A stretch of 64,000 nt of DNA from Casuarius casuarius (lineage: Eukaryota; Chordata; Aves; Casuariiformes; Casuariidae): contig PTFA01000539.1 in assembly GCA_003342895.1 (NCBI GenBank), forward strand, positions 118,648 to 182,647, read 5' to 3'. The stretch's first letter is position 1; the number at the start of each line of letters is the position of its first letter. Below, piece by piece: positions 46,580 through 59,005 of this stretch. A program made the position numbers and the translations under genes. The notes under the pieces are model-generated. The model ran no database searches, was not told the origin of the DNA, and was given only the letters and a program-made list of their open reading frames with translations.

Positions 46580-49500
46580 CTGCAGAAGGGAAGGGGACAG
46601 TGAACCTGGAGCTGGAGTTTGGCTTGCCTTCCCATGGGTGATCAGCCACAAAAGCACCACCACATCTCCACCAATCCCAAGACCTTGACAAGCAGAGAGA
46701 AAGTCAGGGGTCTCTCCCTCACTCAGTCCCAGGTCTTCCAATCTTACTTTACCTGCAGATGTGGCAGAGGCTCCGAGGGAGTGCGGATTTCCACCCAGCT
46801 AGGGCATGTGCTCCCTCCCCGGCATGAGGGCATCCTCACCCAGCACCCCACTGCCACGGACCCCGCGCATAGCAGCTCTGCTATGCCTCTTCAGGAGACA
46901 AGGAGGGCTGGCTCTGCTGGGGCCACCCAGTCTCCATTGACACCTGCTTTCAACTGCACAACCCCACCAGAACCAGGCACTGTCACACAGAGACAAGGAG
47001 AGGCCACCAGCCACTTCATCTTTACCGGCTGCAGAGCTCCACGCTGCTCTAGCCTGGAGTCCAGGCCACTCGCTGAGGATGCCTGCTCATCCTCCTCCTC
47101 AGGGGGTTCCTCTTCATGCTGCAGCCTGGTCTCCTCTCTTCTGCTCTTCTTTGCTCCCTGGGTGCTCACAAACTCCAGCTCCCTGCTCGTGTCTCTCTCA
47201 CTGCCCTGGGGGACACCACTGGCATGCTGCTTGTGCTGCAGTCCCCGGAGGGACCTACACAGGTCAGGCAGTGCTTGGCTGTCTCCCACCAACAGCTTCC
47301 TCTTGGCACCCACAGACTTTCTGCTGCCACATGGGGCTTCTCCCCCCTGGGTCCTAGCATGAGCCAGGCCAACTTCCGTCACATGTGGAGGGAAAGCCGT
47401 GCCACTGGAGTCCGCCTGCTCTCTGTGAGGTGCCTCTTCAGTTAGGGATGCCAAGCGGCTGCTGGGCAGGACAGGAAAAGTTGGAGAGAGAGACAACTGG
47501 TTGGCCTGTGAGCATGCCAATACTTGTGGGCCTTGAGCGGCAGAGGGGGCTCTGCAGGCTGCCTCTGCAGCTGATGTTGCCAGAGACGTGCCGGCTTCCG
47601 CAGCGCTGGTATTGGCGTACGAGTGGAGCAGCGAGGGGGATGAAGTCTCCACTGGGGCATCCTGCAGCAAGCTCTGGGGAGAGTCCTGGCTAGACGATTC
47701 CAGCAAGTCAGGGGTGTTGCTGTCAGCAGCCATGTTCAGCTGGGCCTCTGGCGCATGTGGAGAGCCATGCTGAAAGGATTTCTCTGGTAAGAGAGAAAAC
47801 ACTGTCACACTGGGCAAGAGGGAAAGGGGCATACTGCTGGTACCACAGGGGAGCATAACCTGTCCCTACATGTGAGACGGGGAAGGTGGGCACCAGAGCT
47901 GACACAAGGTGGGCACAGAGAACCTAACACTGGAGATCTAAGGCCGGCATAGCACTATTTCCTGGCCAGGGGAAAGAAGCCCAGCATCAAAGAGGAGCTG
48001 TGTGTTCACCCACTGAGAGGAGAGGGGCTGTGTGCTCCCAGTGAGGCACACTGCACCGCACACAGCACAGGGACTCACCTTCTGAGGAGGTCAGAGTCAA
48101 GGACATTGGAGGAAGCCTGTCCCAGGGGTCGTCCAGAGATACCTCTGAGCTCTGTGACAATGCTGTTGACTCCACAGCTGCAAAAACAAGTCAGGAAACT
48201 GATTTTGGTGAACTGCAGAGCCAAGAAAGCTGTTGTCCACTCCCAACCCTGCTGTCCACTTCCAACACTGTGATGGCTACAAAGAACTGTGTGCAGGGTC
48301 TCAGGCAGAGAGACAGTGCTCAAGGAGGGGGGTCTGAAACTTCTTTCCAGCCAAAACTCAGGTGCTAGAGCTTCCCACTGCCCTGGGTTGCCCACTCCCA
48401 TCAGCATCATTTCAGCCAGGCTCCTTCTAAGACTCCAGCCATCCCCTCTACCAGGCAGAGAGGAAGCCAGACACTGCACGGAGGGTGGGCAGGCAGGACA
48501 AAGACCTCCCTCTGTGCCTTTTCTTTGGTGGGACTACCAGAGAGACTGGCCATCTCACTGCTGAGGCAGGCAGAGGCAGAGCCAGCTGGCTATGCTGGGG
48601 CACCACTGCATCATGCTCACAGAGCCCACAGCTCCCAGTAGGAGGTAAACAGGACTGTGACCCTTCTGCACCCTGGTAACTGAGAAACCCTGTAGAAGCT
48701 GCTCATGGCAAGTGCCCTGCAAACTTGGTCCCCATGAGGGACATGCAGGGACAGAGTTGCCACCACAAGCACACATCTTTCCTGGTGTCAGACAGCCTGG
48801 ATCAGATCTTGCACTGTCCAGAGCAGCAGTTCCTCCCTTGGGCACCTCTTGTGCACAGAGCTCTTGCAGGTGCTTCTGCAGCAAAGCTTGCATCCAACCA
48901 GGATGGGGCGACACAGGCCTGCCCCACGGCAGAAATACCAATAGCCGAAGCCGTGTCAGTGCAGAGCCCATGCTCCAACAGGTGACTCGATCAAAGGCCA
49001 AACACTGCAGGAATGAGCACTCCCCTTGGGCCACGGCAGTCAGGACATTCCAGCCTCTCCACCAACAAGCAGTGCCCCAAGAAACCTGCTGCCTCCTCTC
49101 CAAGGCACTTGGCATTTGCCGTAGATGACTGCAGGGAAGTGCTCCCAGCACAGCAAATAGATGCTGCTCAGCAAGAAGACAGCAGGAATGGGACTGCTGC
49201 CTGCCTGCTCAATGCACAGCTATAAGTCCTGGTCTCCCAGAGACCCACCTCTGCTGGTACTTCCTCCTCTGCTTAATGCAAGGAGAAAATGGGCTGAGTA
49301 AACTTCACAGAAAAATACTAAGAGCCTGGGCTGGAGCCGCAGGTCTTGCTACTCACGGCTGACTTGGGATATCTGGTCACCTGGCACCATCCTGTCATCA
49401 TTGCTCTTTCCAGGAGTCATTTCGCATGCATCTGCAATGACAGGGCCACTGCTGGTCATATCCCAGCACACTGCGCAGCCATAGCAAATAAAGCCCTCTT

Positions 49501-52500
49501 CCCACCCCAGAGACCCCCAGGCAGCCTAGAGGAATTCCAGCACCTCAGAAGTATAGGAACTAAGATGCCAAGAAAGGCAATGTGCCAAGCAGGCTCATGA
49601 CCTACACACCCTGCAGAACAAACAAGCCTCTCAAGATGCTCTGTAATCTGAGGGCCGACAGCTGATAAAATTTCAGCTTCTAGGTGTCTGAGTGTTGTGC
49701 TCAGTCCATAATCATGTTAAAGTTCCGTATTTCACTTGCTTGGGCACTGAACTGCCCGCCTGCAACCTTCCAGGTGAAGCCCCAGCACTGACCTGCCTTG
49801 GAGACATCGCAAACTGCCTCCTCTTCAGGAGGGATCACCAGGATGTTGGCTGGGACCATGAAGACATCCTCGCTTGGCTGAAATGAGAAGCATTACTTGG
49901 CTTCTGCTATGTAGTCTCACCCTAGCAGCAGGAGCTCACCCAAAGCTGGCAGCCGAATACGCATCTCTCTCCCCAACAAGCCTCCAGCTCTGCCCACTGC
50001 TCTTCCCCTTCCTTCTCCCACCCACCCCCACAGCAGCCCATCTCCACAAGGTGCCACAGCCCTGTTTCAGCCACAGAGACAGATACAGGTCAGGAACGTT
50101 CACAGCAGCCCAGACTGACCTCTTTCTTGCGCTCTGCCTCCCACTGGGTCGCAAGAAGCTTGACCTTCTCTGCTGTTGGCAGCTCTTTGGGCATCTGTAA
50201 ATCCAAGCATTCCTCAGCATTTTGCTTCAAAACCTCAAGCTGGTTCTGCCCTATTGCATCAATCAGCTGAGAGATGGATGGCTCTGGAGCAGGAAGAACA
50301 CGTGTATGTTAGCATGAAAGATGCCTTAATTCCGGCATGTGCCCTATGCAGCCCCATTTGCAGATGCTTTTACTTTCCAGTGCATGACTGTCACATGCAC
50401 TGAAACCCAGGGAAACACACAAAACTCAGCATTTCCTCTGCATCCAAGAACTATCTTCTCCTTTTCCTTCCCAGTCACACAGCATCCTCACACATCTTCT
50501 AGACAAGGATTATTCTGTCATGAATGCACAGCCATTGCAGAAGGGCATGCAATAAGACGGGGAAAAAGGAACATCACTACTCCAGCACAGACAACCCCAC
50601 CAGAACCAGGGTAAGAAAAGGGTGTGTTCAAAGCTCAAGACAATCTAGCACACAGTCAGCATCCTGAACAGGACAAGGTCAACGGGGAACCCAAGAAGCC
50701 CTTCAAACTGCAGGCCGAGCGCAGACCCTGCAGGAGAGCTCTCTCAGAGGGGCTTCTCCAGTCTCTCATCATCTGGAGCAGCACTACAAGCATGGGTCTG
50801 CCTTAGGCTTAGCAACAGTGCCTTTCAACACTGCTCTGAGCCTCTTTCTCTCCTAACCAAGAGAAATATAGCCACAGAGCAAAGCACCCCCTGAAGTAAC
50901 TAAGGTTCCCAGATGCTGGGGTGGATGGGACTGAGCCTAGCTCCTGACAGGCAACAGACACGTTGCTGCTCCCCACTATCCCGGTGACCAAGGGCAGATC
51001 CAACCCAGTCTCAGTGGCGAGAGCACACTTGGGGCTTCTCACAGAACCAGGGGTGGCCAGGCTGGGTCAGGCATGGCACCCCACCCAACTTCAGGACCCT
51101 GTCATTCAGCTCATCTGTGAAAGGGGCCACTTGGAGATGGTTGTGCTGCACCTGCCTAACACAGACCAAGCTCAGAAGAACCATGAGTCCCACACTCTGT
51201 TCACCCCCAGACAGCCACAGCATTACGTGCCCCCCGCAATCCTTTACCTGAGCTGGGGTCGCTCTTGAGAGAGAGACTCCTCCTGTAATAATCAATGAGG
51301 AGAGAAAGCCGGGTTAAGGCCAAGGCACATGCCAGCGACCAGCCCTCCGCAGCTGTACAGAGCTTTACAAACCGAGCACCCTGTCCTGGAAGAAGCAGCT
51401 TGTGGAACTAGTGGATTCCCCACTGGTGTCCAGATCCAGCCACCAGGCTCCTCTCAGTATCCCAGTACCACCCGTCAGGGAGCCTTGTTCCTGGAGACAA
51501 GCCTATGGGGAGCCTTCCAGGTCTCCAGAGCTGGGGCTCCCTGGGAGATGCAGGAGTGAAGAACAAGCTATGCAGGGCTTTTGCTCAGCCTCACCCAATT
51601 AAGTGCCTTGCTTTGCATGTTCTACTAAGCGCTCTGTCATCCCAGGGCAAGGAGTTGCACAGATTAACCTGGAGCTGCCATAATAAGTGGCTGCCCTCCC
51701 TAGCCAGTGCTGGCCACGTACAGAGCCTGCATGCATCTCATCAAGGATGGTGTCCGGATATACTCCCCGACAATCATCAGCCCTGTACTTACAGCCACAG
51801 CTCCTTTATCTTCCGTAGCACCGAGGGCTCCTGGTTCCTGGAATGACAGAGGGACCAGTTACTGATCCAGCATTTCCTCCAGTGCACACACTCCTTCAAA
51901 GCTTGCCACACAGAGAAATCCTCTTCCAAAGGGCGGAAGATCTCCACAAGCAGGTCATACTGGCAGAGCTTCCAGCCTGGTACTGCCAGCGCACGCCGTT
52001 GTGCTGAGGACTCCCAGCCTCAGCACAATGGGGCAGATGCTGCCAGCACAGCTCCAGGGAGAGGAGGGAGCCCCACAAACCAGAGTCCCCCAGCCCACAC
52101 CTGGGGACGTACCCATCTGACGACTCCAACCTCTGCCTTTCCATGGGCAGCACAATGAACCGCTGGGCAGTGAGAAAAAACTCGCAGTCCTCCTGAGGGG
52201 CAAATGGAGCCCATAAGGTACAGGTGAGTGGTTCCCCCCAGCCCCAGGGTTAGTGAGCACCCATGAACCCACCCGAGCATCACTAGCAACCCTCCAGCCT
52301 CGATGAGGGACACCTACAAGGAACAGGTCATCCGCTCCCCTTCAAGAGGGGGTTTCAGACCCTCCTGGGTCAGTTCACAGCCCTTTCAGTGTCAAGAGGG
52401 TTTAATCTGCTGCTCCAGCTCCCCAAAGACCCCAGCAGTAGAAAAGTCTGAACACAGCAATCATGGACACCAAGCAGGAGCAGACCAAGGAGTAGCACCC

Positions 52501-55421
52501 AACTCCAACAGGCAGCAGCAGACCCTCCAAAAGCCACCAGCCTGAGGCCAGAAGGACACCCTGGAACTACGCATGGGGAGAGCAGGGAGCTCTCTGCCAC
52601 AAGCAAGCGGCACAGGCCTCCCCTGGACATGGAGCTGGTAGCTGCAGAACAGCAAGAGGCAGCAGCAGGATGGCCAGGGAGACAAGGCTTCTGCTGAGGA
52701 GGTGCACCACGTCCCCAGGAAAGACTCATGCCACCCCCTGCCCTGTCATCCAGTAGCCAGGACAGGCCTTCTTCACTGCCACAAACCCTCCCAGGAGCTG
52801 AAGACCAAAGGCCTGTTTGGGCGAAATGGTTTCCAGCAGCATGGGAGGAGCTAAGCCAGCCCTCATTTGACTCTGGCCCCTTGATACAGCCCCATCAGTG
52901 CCTCAAAGCATAAAAGCATGCAGGAAGCAAGGCAAGGTCAGGGAACAAGTCACCTTCACTCATCAGAGAACAACAGTGCCTTACCAGCCTGGCCTCCTCC
53001 CGGAAACACACCGTGTACTTCTGCAGGACGATAATTCTGCAAATAAGGCTGGAAAGCCTGAGCTGCATGTGGGAACTAGGAAAAGAGCAGAGCAGGACCA
53101 TCTTGGAAAGATGAAGAAAGGAGTCACCCAGACAGATAGCACAGCTGCCCTTTCAGCTACTCCAGCCACACAGGGGTGCATGGGAACGTGTCTCAGAACG
53201 AGTGTCAGGGACTGAACACAGCACAGTGCTGAGAGCTGCTTTTTATCCTTGGCTCAGCACCAGCAACTAGGCAGTCACTACTGCCAGCTGGAAAACAGGA
53301 AGGTTATGTCCACATGGGGAAACTGAGGCAAGCTGCTACCATTGAAGGAGCAGGTGGCTGAGTCAGGACTAAACCTCTATGCCAGGCTTCAATACCTGTT
53401 TTTGGATCTCTAGACTTAGCCCCAAACACACAATATGGCATGTAGAAAGAGCAGCAAGGCATCTACCCTGTACTCCACAGCTAGCAAGAGCCAGAATCAG
53501 CCACTGCTCCAAGCAGCAACACCAGAGGCAGAACACAAAATCCTGCAACTGGGAAAAAGGCCAAGTAGTGCACATTTCCCAGTTCAGGACAGTATATCCC
53601 CTCTTATCCCTGGGACTCTAGCTACTGCTTTTCCTCCTCTACCAACAAACAACAACCCCTTTAGCAGAGAGCCATTTAATTGCAAGTAAGGAAATATTAC
53701 AGGCATTTTCCTTCTGTTTTTCCTACTGGGTCAATTTGTAAATTTTCCCCTTTCCCCCAAGCAAACATATAAACAATTCTTTTTATGAAAGAGTGATGGG
53801 GAAAACATGCCAACCACAGACTAGGCAAGCAAAGTGTGCAAATATCCAATAATTGGCTAGCTTTTGCCTCCCTAAGTTAAAGCCTGTCAGGCCACCATGG
53901 TTAACGCCCTAACTCCTTTCACAAAGGCCATAGGCTCTTTAGACATTTCTAATGATGTCTGCATGTCATCGCAATTTTTGCCATCGCATCCCTGTGCATC
54001 CTAGTTGGCCATGACTGGAGTACTGAGCACCAGTGTTCCTGCCTGCTTCTTCTAGCAGCAGCTGGCTCTTGCACACAGACTTCCCACCCTGCCATTGCTT
54101 TAGCTTAACACAACCTGAAACAAGGCCAGCCAGGAGCCCCACTAGCAGCTGTAGTGAGCAGCTGTCCCAGCCACAGCCAAGTCAAGACGGAACCCACTTT
54201 TCTTCAGCCTGCAGAGCTTCTGACGTAATGACCACGCGGATGTGGTAGGACCCATCTGAGACCTGCAGGACAGCATCTTGGAGCACCTCGGCTTGGCCTG
54301 GAGCACTTGGGTCACTCAAAACCTATCAAGATTGAGGAGAAAAGAAAAAAGAATAAAAGTCTCATTCCCAGTGTTCCCAGTGAACAAAGAGAGCACACCA
54401 TGCTCAGTCAGGAGCCTAGGTTCTTAGAAGAGGAGGTCACCATCCACCATTAAGCTAGAGCGTAAAGCTCACCCCAAGGCCCAGAGGTCCTGTAGTGCCC
54501 ATACCTCCTGACTGGACCAAGCAGACTCAGCACTACAACACAACTGGGGACACATCACATCTGTGGTAGCATTGCTGGGGAGAGCAGTCAAAGGCAAGGT
54601 GGGGGAGAAGCCACAACAACGCATTTTTTGTCTGAGCCAGCTGCAGGAACGAAGGCAAAGCAGTCTGGGCAGGCTTAGGACACATGCTCTAATGAAGCAC
54701 AGGAAGACACAGAACTGCACTAAGTAGCAGAGCCATTAAAGTCATTCCCTTCCCTTGAATAAAGTTCCTGGCATATCAACCCTGAGCCAGTACTAAGCTA
54801 CACTCACACTGTGACGAAGCGACCCTTGGGGGAAACATCAGCCTGCCCTGCCCAGCCCTACATCTACATGCTAAGCAGGCAAGGAGCTGTGGGTCAGCCC
54901 CAGCCTGCCCTAATTCATGCTCCCAATTGGAGCCAAAAAGTGGGGAATCAGTGATTTCACCACCCCCACCTTCAGACAGGACTGCAAACAGGACCTCAGG
55001 GTCTTCTCTCACTGTCATTTTTTATCCCCATCTCCTCTCTTCTTCCGTTTAAATCACAAATCTTTCTCCTTTTTCCTCCTGTTAGTAAGGAGCCATCTGA
55101 GCTGCCTCAAACACCTCTGTTTCCACAAGACAGAAGACGACTGACCTGAAAAAACAGCTGAAAACAATGGTTTCCAGAGCGGGATCTCTCTACAAGTTTC
55201 CCAGGCCTCAGAGAGACCAACAAAATGGAGCACTGGAGCTGGGTTTCTCCAGTAGCCAGGTCAAAAGTACAACCAAGCACAAGATAGAAACTGCACGTCC
55301 TACCCTTGCTGGGTCTAATACCCATTTGTGCACCCTGTTGTCCCACAGCATCTTCACCCGACCATATCACAAAAGGGACCGTGAAGCATTAGAAGGCACC
55401 AGTTAATAACTGTTTTCTTTT

Positions 55422-55468
<47 letters not shown>

Positions 55469-58185
55469 TAACTGAATTATTCAGTTACATATTTCATACT
55501 TACGTAATTATCTTAATAATTAGCCCACAGCTAACAATAATTCAGCCCTCCACAATGCTTGCTCCGAGACACAGAAGCTGCTGCTGGGTTGCAAAGAGAC
55601 AAAGGGGCTAGAAGAGAGTGTCACAGCTCTAAACACCAGGTGAAAGGAGTCAGCAAGCACAGCAGCACTGTCTCAGCTCAGCTGTTTTTCTCCTTCTTCC
55701 TTTATTCAATCCACTGGGCCTCAAACAGGCACAATTCCCTTACTAAAGCTCTCTTCTGCCTTGTTTGACAGGTTACTGTCCAAAGACTTAGTCAGCACTC
55801 CATATTGCTAAAGCTTTCCAGGAACTAGGCAGGAGAGGGTTTTGTGACCTAGAGCCCCATGCCCTGAATCACAAAGCAAGACGATGTCTCAGATCAGCCA
55901 GCATGCAGGAGAGGACTCCCTGTTTCGGTCCCACCAGGCCCTAGGCTCACTATCAGACAGGACAGGAATTGTGACTCCAGACCATGCGCCAGCAAAGTGC
56001 CCTTGTGGCCAAGAAGGCCAATGGTATCCTGGGGTGCATTAGGAAGAGCAGAGCCTTGCCCACAGGCTGAGGGAGGTGATCCTTGCCCTCTGCTCAGCCC
56101 TGGTGAGGCCACAGCTGGGGTACTGTGTCCAGTTCTGGGCTCCCCAGTATAAGAGAGACATGGACATACTGGAGCAAGTCCAGTGAAGGGCTACTAAGAT
56201 GATGAAGGGACTGGAGCATCTCTCTTATGAGGGAAGGCTGTGAAAGCTGGGACTCTTCAGCCTGGAGAAGAGAAGACTGAGGGGGGGGATCTTATCAATG
56301 TGTATAAATATCTGAAGGGAATGTGTAAAGAGGATGGGTCCAGACTCTTCTCAGTGGTGCCCAGCGATAGGATGAGAGGCAAATGGGCACAAACTGAAAC
56401 ACAGGAAGTTCCATCTGAATGTAAGGAGAAACTTCTTTACTGTGATGATGACAGAGACTAGAACAAATTGCCCAAAGAGGCTGTGGAGTCTCCATCCTTG
56501 GAGATATTCAAAAGGCATCTGGACACGATCCTGGGCAACGTGCTGTAGGTGACTCTGCTTGAGCAGTGGGGTTGGACTAGATGCTCTCCAGAGGTCCCTT
56601 CCAACCTCAACCATTCTGAGATTCTGTGATATCCTCAGAATATCCTCTTCCTCAGCAGGTCCCACTTCTGCCTTATGCTACCCACTATCAGGCCCTCTCA
56701 TCCCAAATAATGTGGCAGAACAAAAGATAGGACACAGAGAAGAGGAAGGTAGATTGCAAGTGGGAGGCTTGGAGGTTTTAGAGACTGCAGACTCTTTGCA
56801 CAAGAGCATATCACACATACCAGAGGCATGAAAGCTAGCCAAAACCACAAGAGCTGGGCAAAGCACAGTTACTCCAACTTAAAAAAAAAATAGAAAAAAA
56901 GGAAAAGAAAAAAGAGACTTCGAGAAGGAGGAGTCACCCACCTGGAACCACTGAATTGGGAATTGTTGAATATTTTCAGGAATTCAGATTTCAAATGCTC
57001 TTGTGCAAGTAAGAACAGCTCCCTTGGTACCTACCCGGAGGACCTGCCCTGCCAGGAGATTCTCATTGGCATCCAGCTGCTCATAATTCACCAAGAGATT
57101 TGCAATCCAAGGCTGCAAGACATAGACTTTAGAAGACATGTTCTTGTTTTCATACACGAACCTGCAAAAGAAGAGATGAGGCACCAAATCTGAACAGCAG
57201 AATATGTAAAAATTTCCAGAGTCCAAGCAACAGCTTCACACACCAAACAACAACACAACCCCCGAGAGCTGACTCAACTGCCCACTGACAGCGAAATGTA
57301 CCCGCTTCTCAGTGACGGCACCCCAAGCTGGGTCTGACCCATTAACTCTCAGGCCACTGGCACCAGTAGGAAGCCCGGCTCAGGAAGATGCATCGCTAGA
57401 GACACACAGACTTATGGCATCCACACATGCTGCAAAAAAAGCAACATCCTCTCCGGCAGAAAATGAGCTGCAGGACCTCAGCGGGAGAAGCCTTGTGCTA
57501 GCTGTATCAGAGCTTTTGCAAGTCTCCCACCAGGTTCAGAACATTTTTTCCCCGCTTCGTGTAGGCTTTATTATCCTCCATCATCCTTCTCCTGTGTCCA
57601 GGACTTGACCATAACTGGTTTAACCACAGGGAGGGGAATGGGTCTCTCTTTGCTGTGCAACAGGGGCCAGCTGGGCACAGTCACTGCACCAAAGAACCAT
57701 GTCTTGCCGCAGCGCTCCAGTGACACGCTGAACTCCAGGGACACCTCAGAGAAGGGCCTGCCTGGCACAAAGTGCTCGGGATTCCCACTCTCCAGCGGGG
57801 CCGCCCCCCGCAGCCTCTCGCCCCGGCAGGGGGGAACGCGGCGGCCCCGCTCGGCGCAGGGCCGGGCCCCGAGCCCCCGCCTCGGAGCAGGGCTGCAGGC
57901 GCAGCTCGCATGGAGGCGGCGAGGCACCCAGGGGGCGCCCGGTCTCGAGCGCCGCGGGACCGGGCCGGGCCTTGAGGCCTCCGGTACGGCACGGCACGGC
58001 ACCCGCCGCCCGCCCCCCGCCGCAGGCCCGCAGCCGCGGCAGCCCCCCGCGGCCGCCCTGCCCCTTCCTCGGCCCCGTCCTCTTCCTCGACCGCGGCCTC
58101 TTGCCCAGCCCTACCTGGGCTGCGGAGCGCGGCGGGTCGCCGCCGCGGCACCCAGCCGCTCCTCGCCGCCCTGCTCCGCCGCCAT
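46063..58185 (-). CDS. ACD: ACD (TPP1 shelterin subunit), complete 14-exon gene
   Basis: ACD/TPP1 bridges POT1 and TIN2 in shelterin and recruits telomerase to telomeres (family knowledge). Exons in transcript order: 58185-58115, 57161-57035, 54322-54198, 53075-52985, 52192-52113, 51837-51793, 51282-51248, 50283-50120, 49877-49793, 49431-49357, 48177-48079, 47783-47026, 46579-46503, 46126-46063. All junctions are GT-AG and keep frame, giving 1896 nt and 631 residues. The OB fold covers about residues 36-185 ([69 protein letters not shown]). The POT1-binding segment follows ([20 protein letters not shown]). A long Ser-rich exon comes next, with a basic cluster GAKKSRREE that is a likely NLS. 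The TIN2-binding end is [20 protein letters not shown] then [17 protein letters not shown] second in-frame ATG at 57139-57137 gives a 600-residue form. Confidence 0.95.
47026..47783 (-). other. ACD: ACD exon 12: long disordered Ser/Glu-rich linker
   Basis: This single 758-nt exon encodes about 253 residues with low sequence conservation, rich in Ser, Ala and Gln. It includes [20 protein letters not shown] and ends in an acidic run ([12 protein letters not shown]) next to a basic cluster. It corresponds to the Ser-rich linker of mammalian TPP1, which sits between the POT1- and TIN2-binding parts. Confidence 0.9.
55427..55462. repeat. (TA)18 microsatellite in ACD intron 2
   Basis: Eighteen perfect TA units followed by an AT-rich tail. 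Such runs extrude cruciforms and vary in length between individuals. Confidence 0.95.
55981..56630 (+). mobile_element. 5'-truncated CR1 LINE, 3' end intact
   Basis: The plus-strand sequence starts in the CR1 ORF2 segment [17 protein letters not shown] and runs through [19 protein letters not shown] and similar ORF2 end motifs. It then passes the usual CR1 3' UTR (CTCTCCAGAGGTCCCTTCCA) to the terminal ATTCTGAGATTCTGTGAT at 56613-56630. A short 3' fragment with the 5' part missing is the normal outcome of CR1 target-primed insertion. It lies in ACD intron 2, antisense to ACD. It is less diverged than the copy at 4985-6345. Confidence 0.93.
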
Positions 58186-58420
58186 GGCCGTAACCCGGAA
58201 CAGCACCCAGAGCCGCCGCCGCCGCGATCCGGAAGCGGAAGCGGGGCCGGGCGGGGCGGGGCAGCCGCCAGGGTTGCGCGGCCTCCGCGGGGGGGTGGGG
58301 CGCAGGCCCGGCAGCGCCTCCCGTGGCCCTGGCGCTGGGGGCCGCCACGTGTCCGCGGTGCTCGGGCTTGTCCACCGCAGGGCCCTGGCCTCCAGCCCGC
58401 TGGCCCGTTCGCGGCCGGCG
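57780..58420. promoter_or_regulatory. ACD: CpG island at the ACD promoter
   Basis: Very high GC and many CpG dinucleotides cover this block, with GGGGCGGGGC-type GC boxes near 58240-58262 on the plus strand. The ACD start codon at 58185-58183 sits inside it in strong Kozak context (GCC ATG G). No TATA box is seen, which is typical of a housekeeping promoter. The island could fire in both directions, but no plus-strand gene start was recognised nearby. Confidence 0.8.
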
Positions 58421-58917
58421 TGCAGGCTTGCCTGCTGGTTTGTTGTTTCTGCTGCCGTTTGGCTTTCTGTCGCCAGTTCCCAGGTATTTCTTCTAACGTG
58501 ATGCTCTGGCTGACAAAGCGCGACCAAGGCACAGCCTTGTTTTGCTGTGAGGAGGCCATTTCCTTTCGTCTTTCACGGCTTTTTCGCTCTAATAGCACCA
58601 AACAGTTACAAGTTCTCCCTAGACATTCATCCATGGGAAAGTACGTTCTTCCAGTACTGGATTTCGCACGGTTTGCCTTCTTTTGATGCATTAAATCCGC
58701 TTATCTGCTCAAGACCTGCAGTCAGAAAGCAAAACCCTCCTGACTGGAAAGGTTCAGGATGAGACATAAGCTGAAGGGATGGCAAACACCTTCCTCCAGC
58801 ATAGGGCTTTACAAGCCTTATTTAACAAAGCACTACAAAAATACGATGAGCTCCTTTTTTTGGCCAAGCGCTGACCTTTGGCTTTTCTTTCACAGCAAAA
58901 AAACAAACTAAGAGTCT

Positions 58918-59005
58918 TTCATGGCACAGAAGGTTGGAAAGGGTCTCACAAGATCTCCAGTCCAACCTCTTTCTCAGTGGAGGGTCAGTGCTGAATTAAG
59001 ACCAT
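58918..59005 (-). mobile_element. Possible CR1 3' end remnant, minus orientation
   Basis: CAGAAGGTTGGAAAGGGTCT followed by ATCTCCAGTCCAACCTC resembles the reverse complement of the CR1 3' UTR. Only this short piece is recognisable, without a clear terminal octamer array. Confidence 0.6.

Larger units (their letters stand above)
54323..57034 (-). other. ACD: ACD intron 2
   Basis: A 2.7 kb intron, the largest in ACD, interrupts the OB-fold coding sequence after LLAGQVLR. It contains the CR1 fragment and the TA repeat listed separately, and nothing else recognised. Confidence 0.8.

Noticed and set aside
57605..58691. Large open frames on both strands (298 and 336 residues) in the CpG island
   Set aside because: Long stop-free frames are expected in very GC-rich DNA. 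Only the 71-nt ACD exon 1 on the minus strand has a start, a donor and frame continuity.
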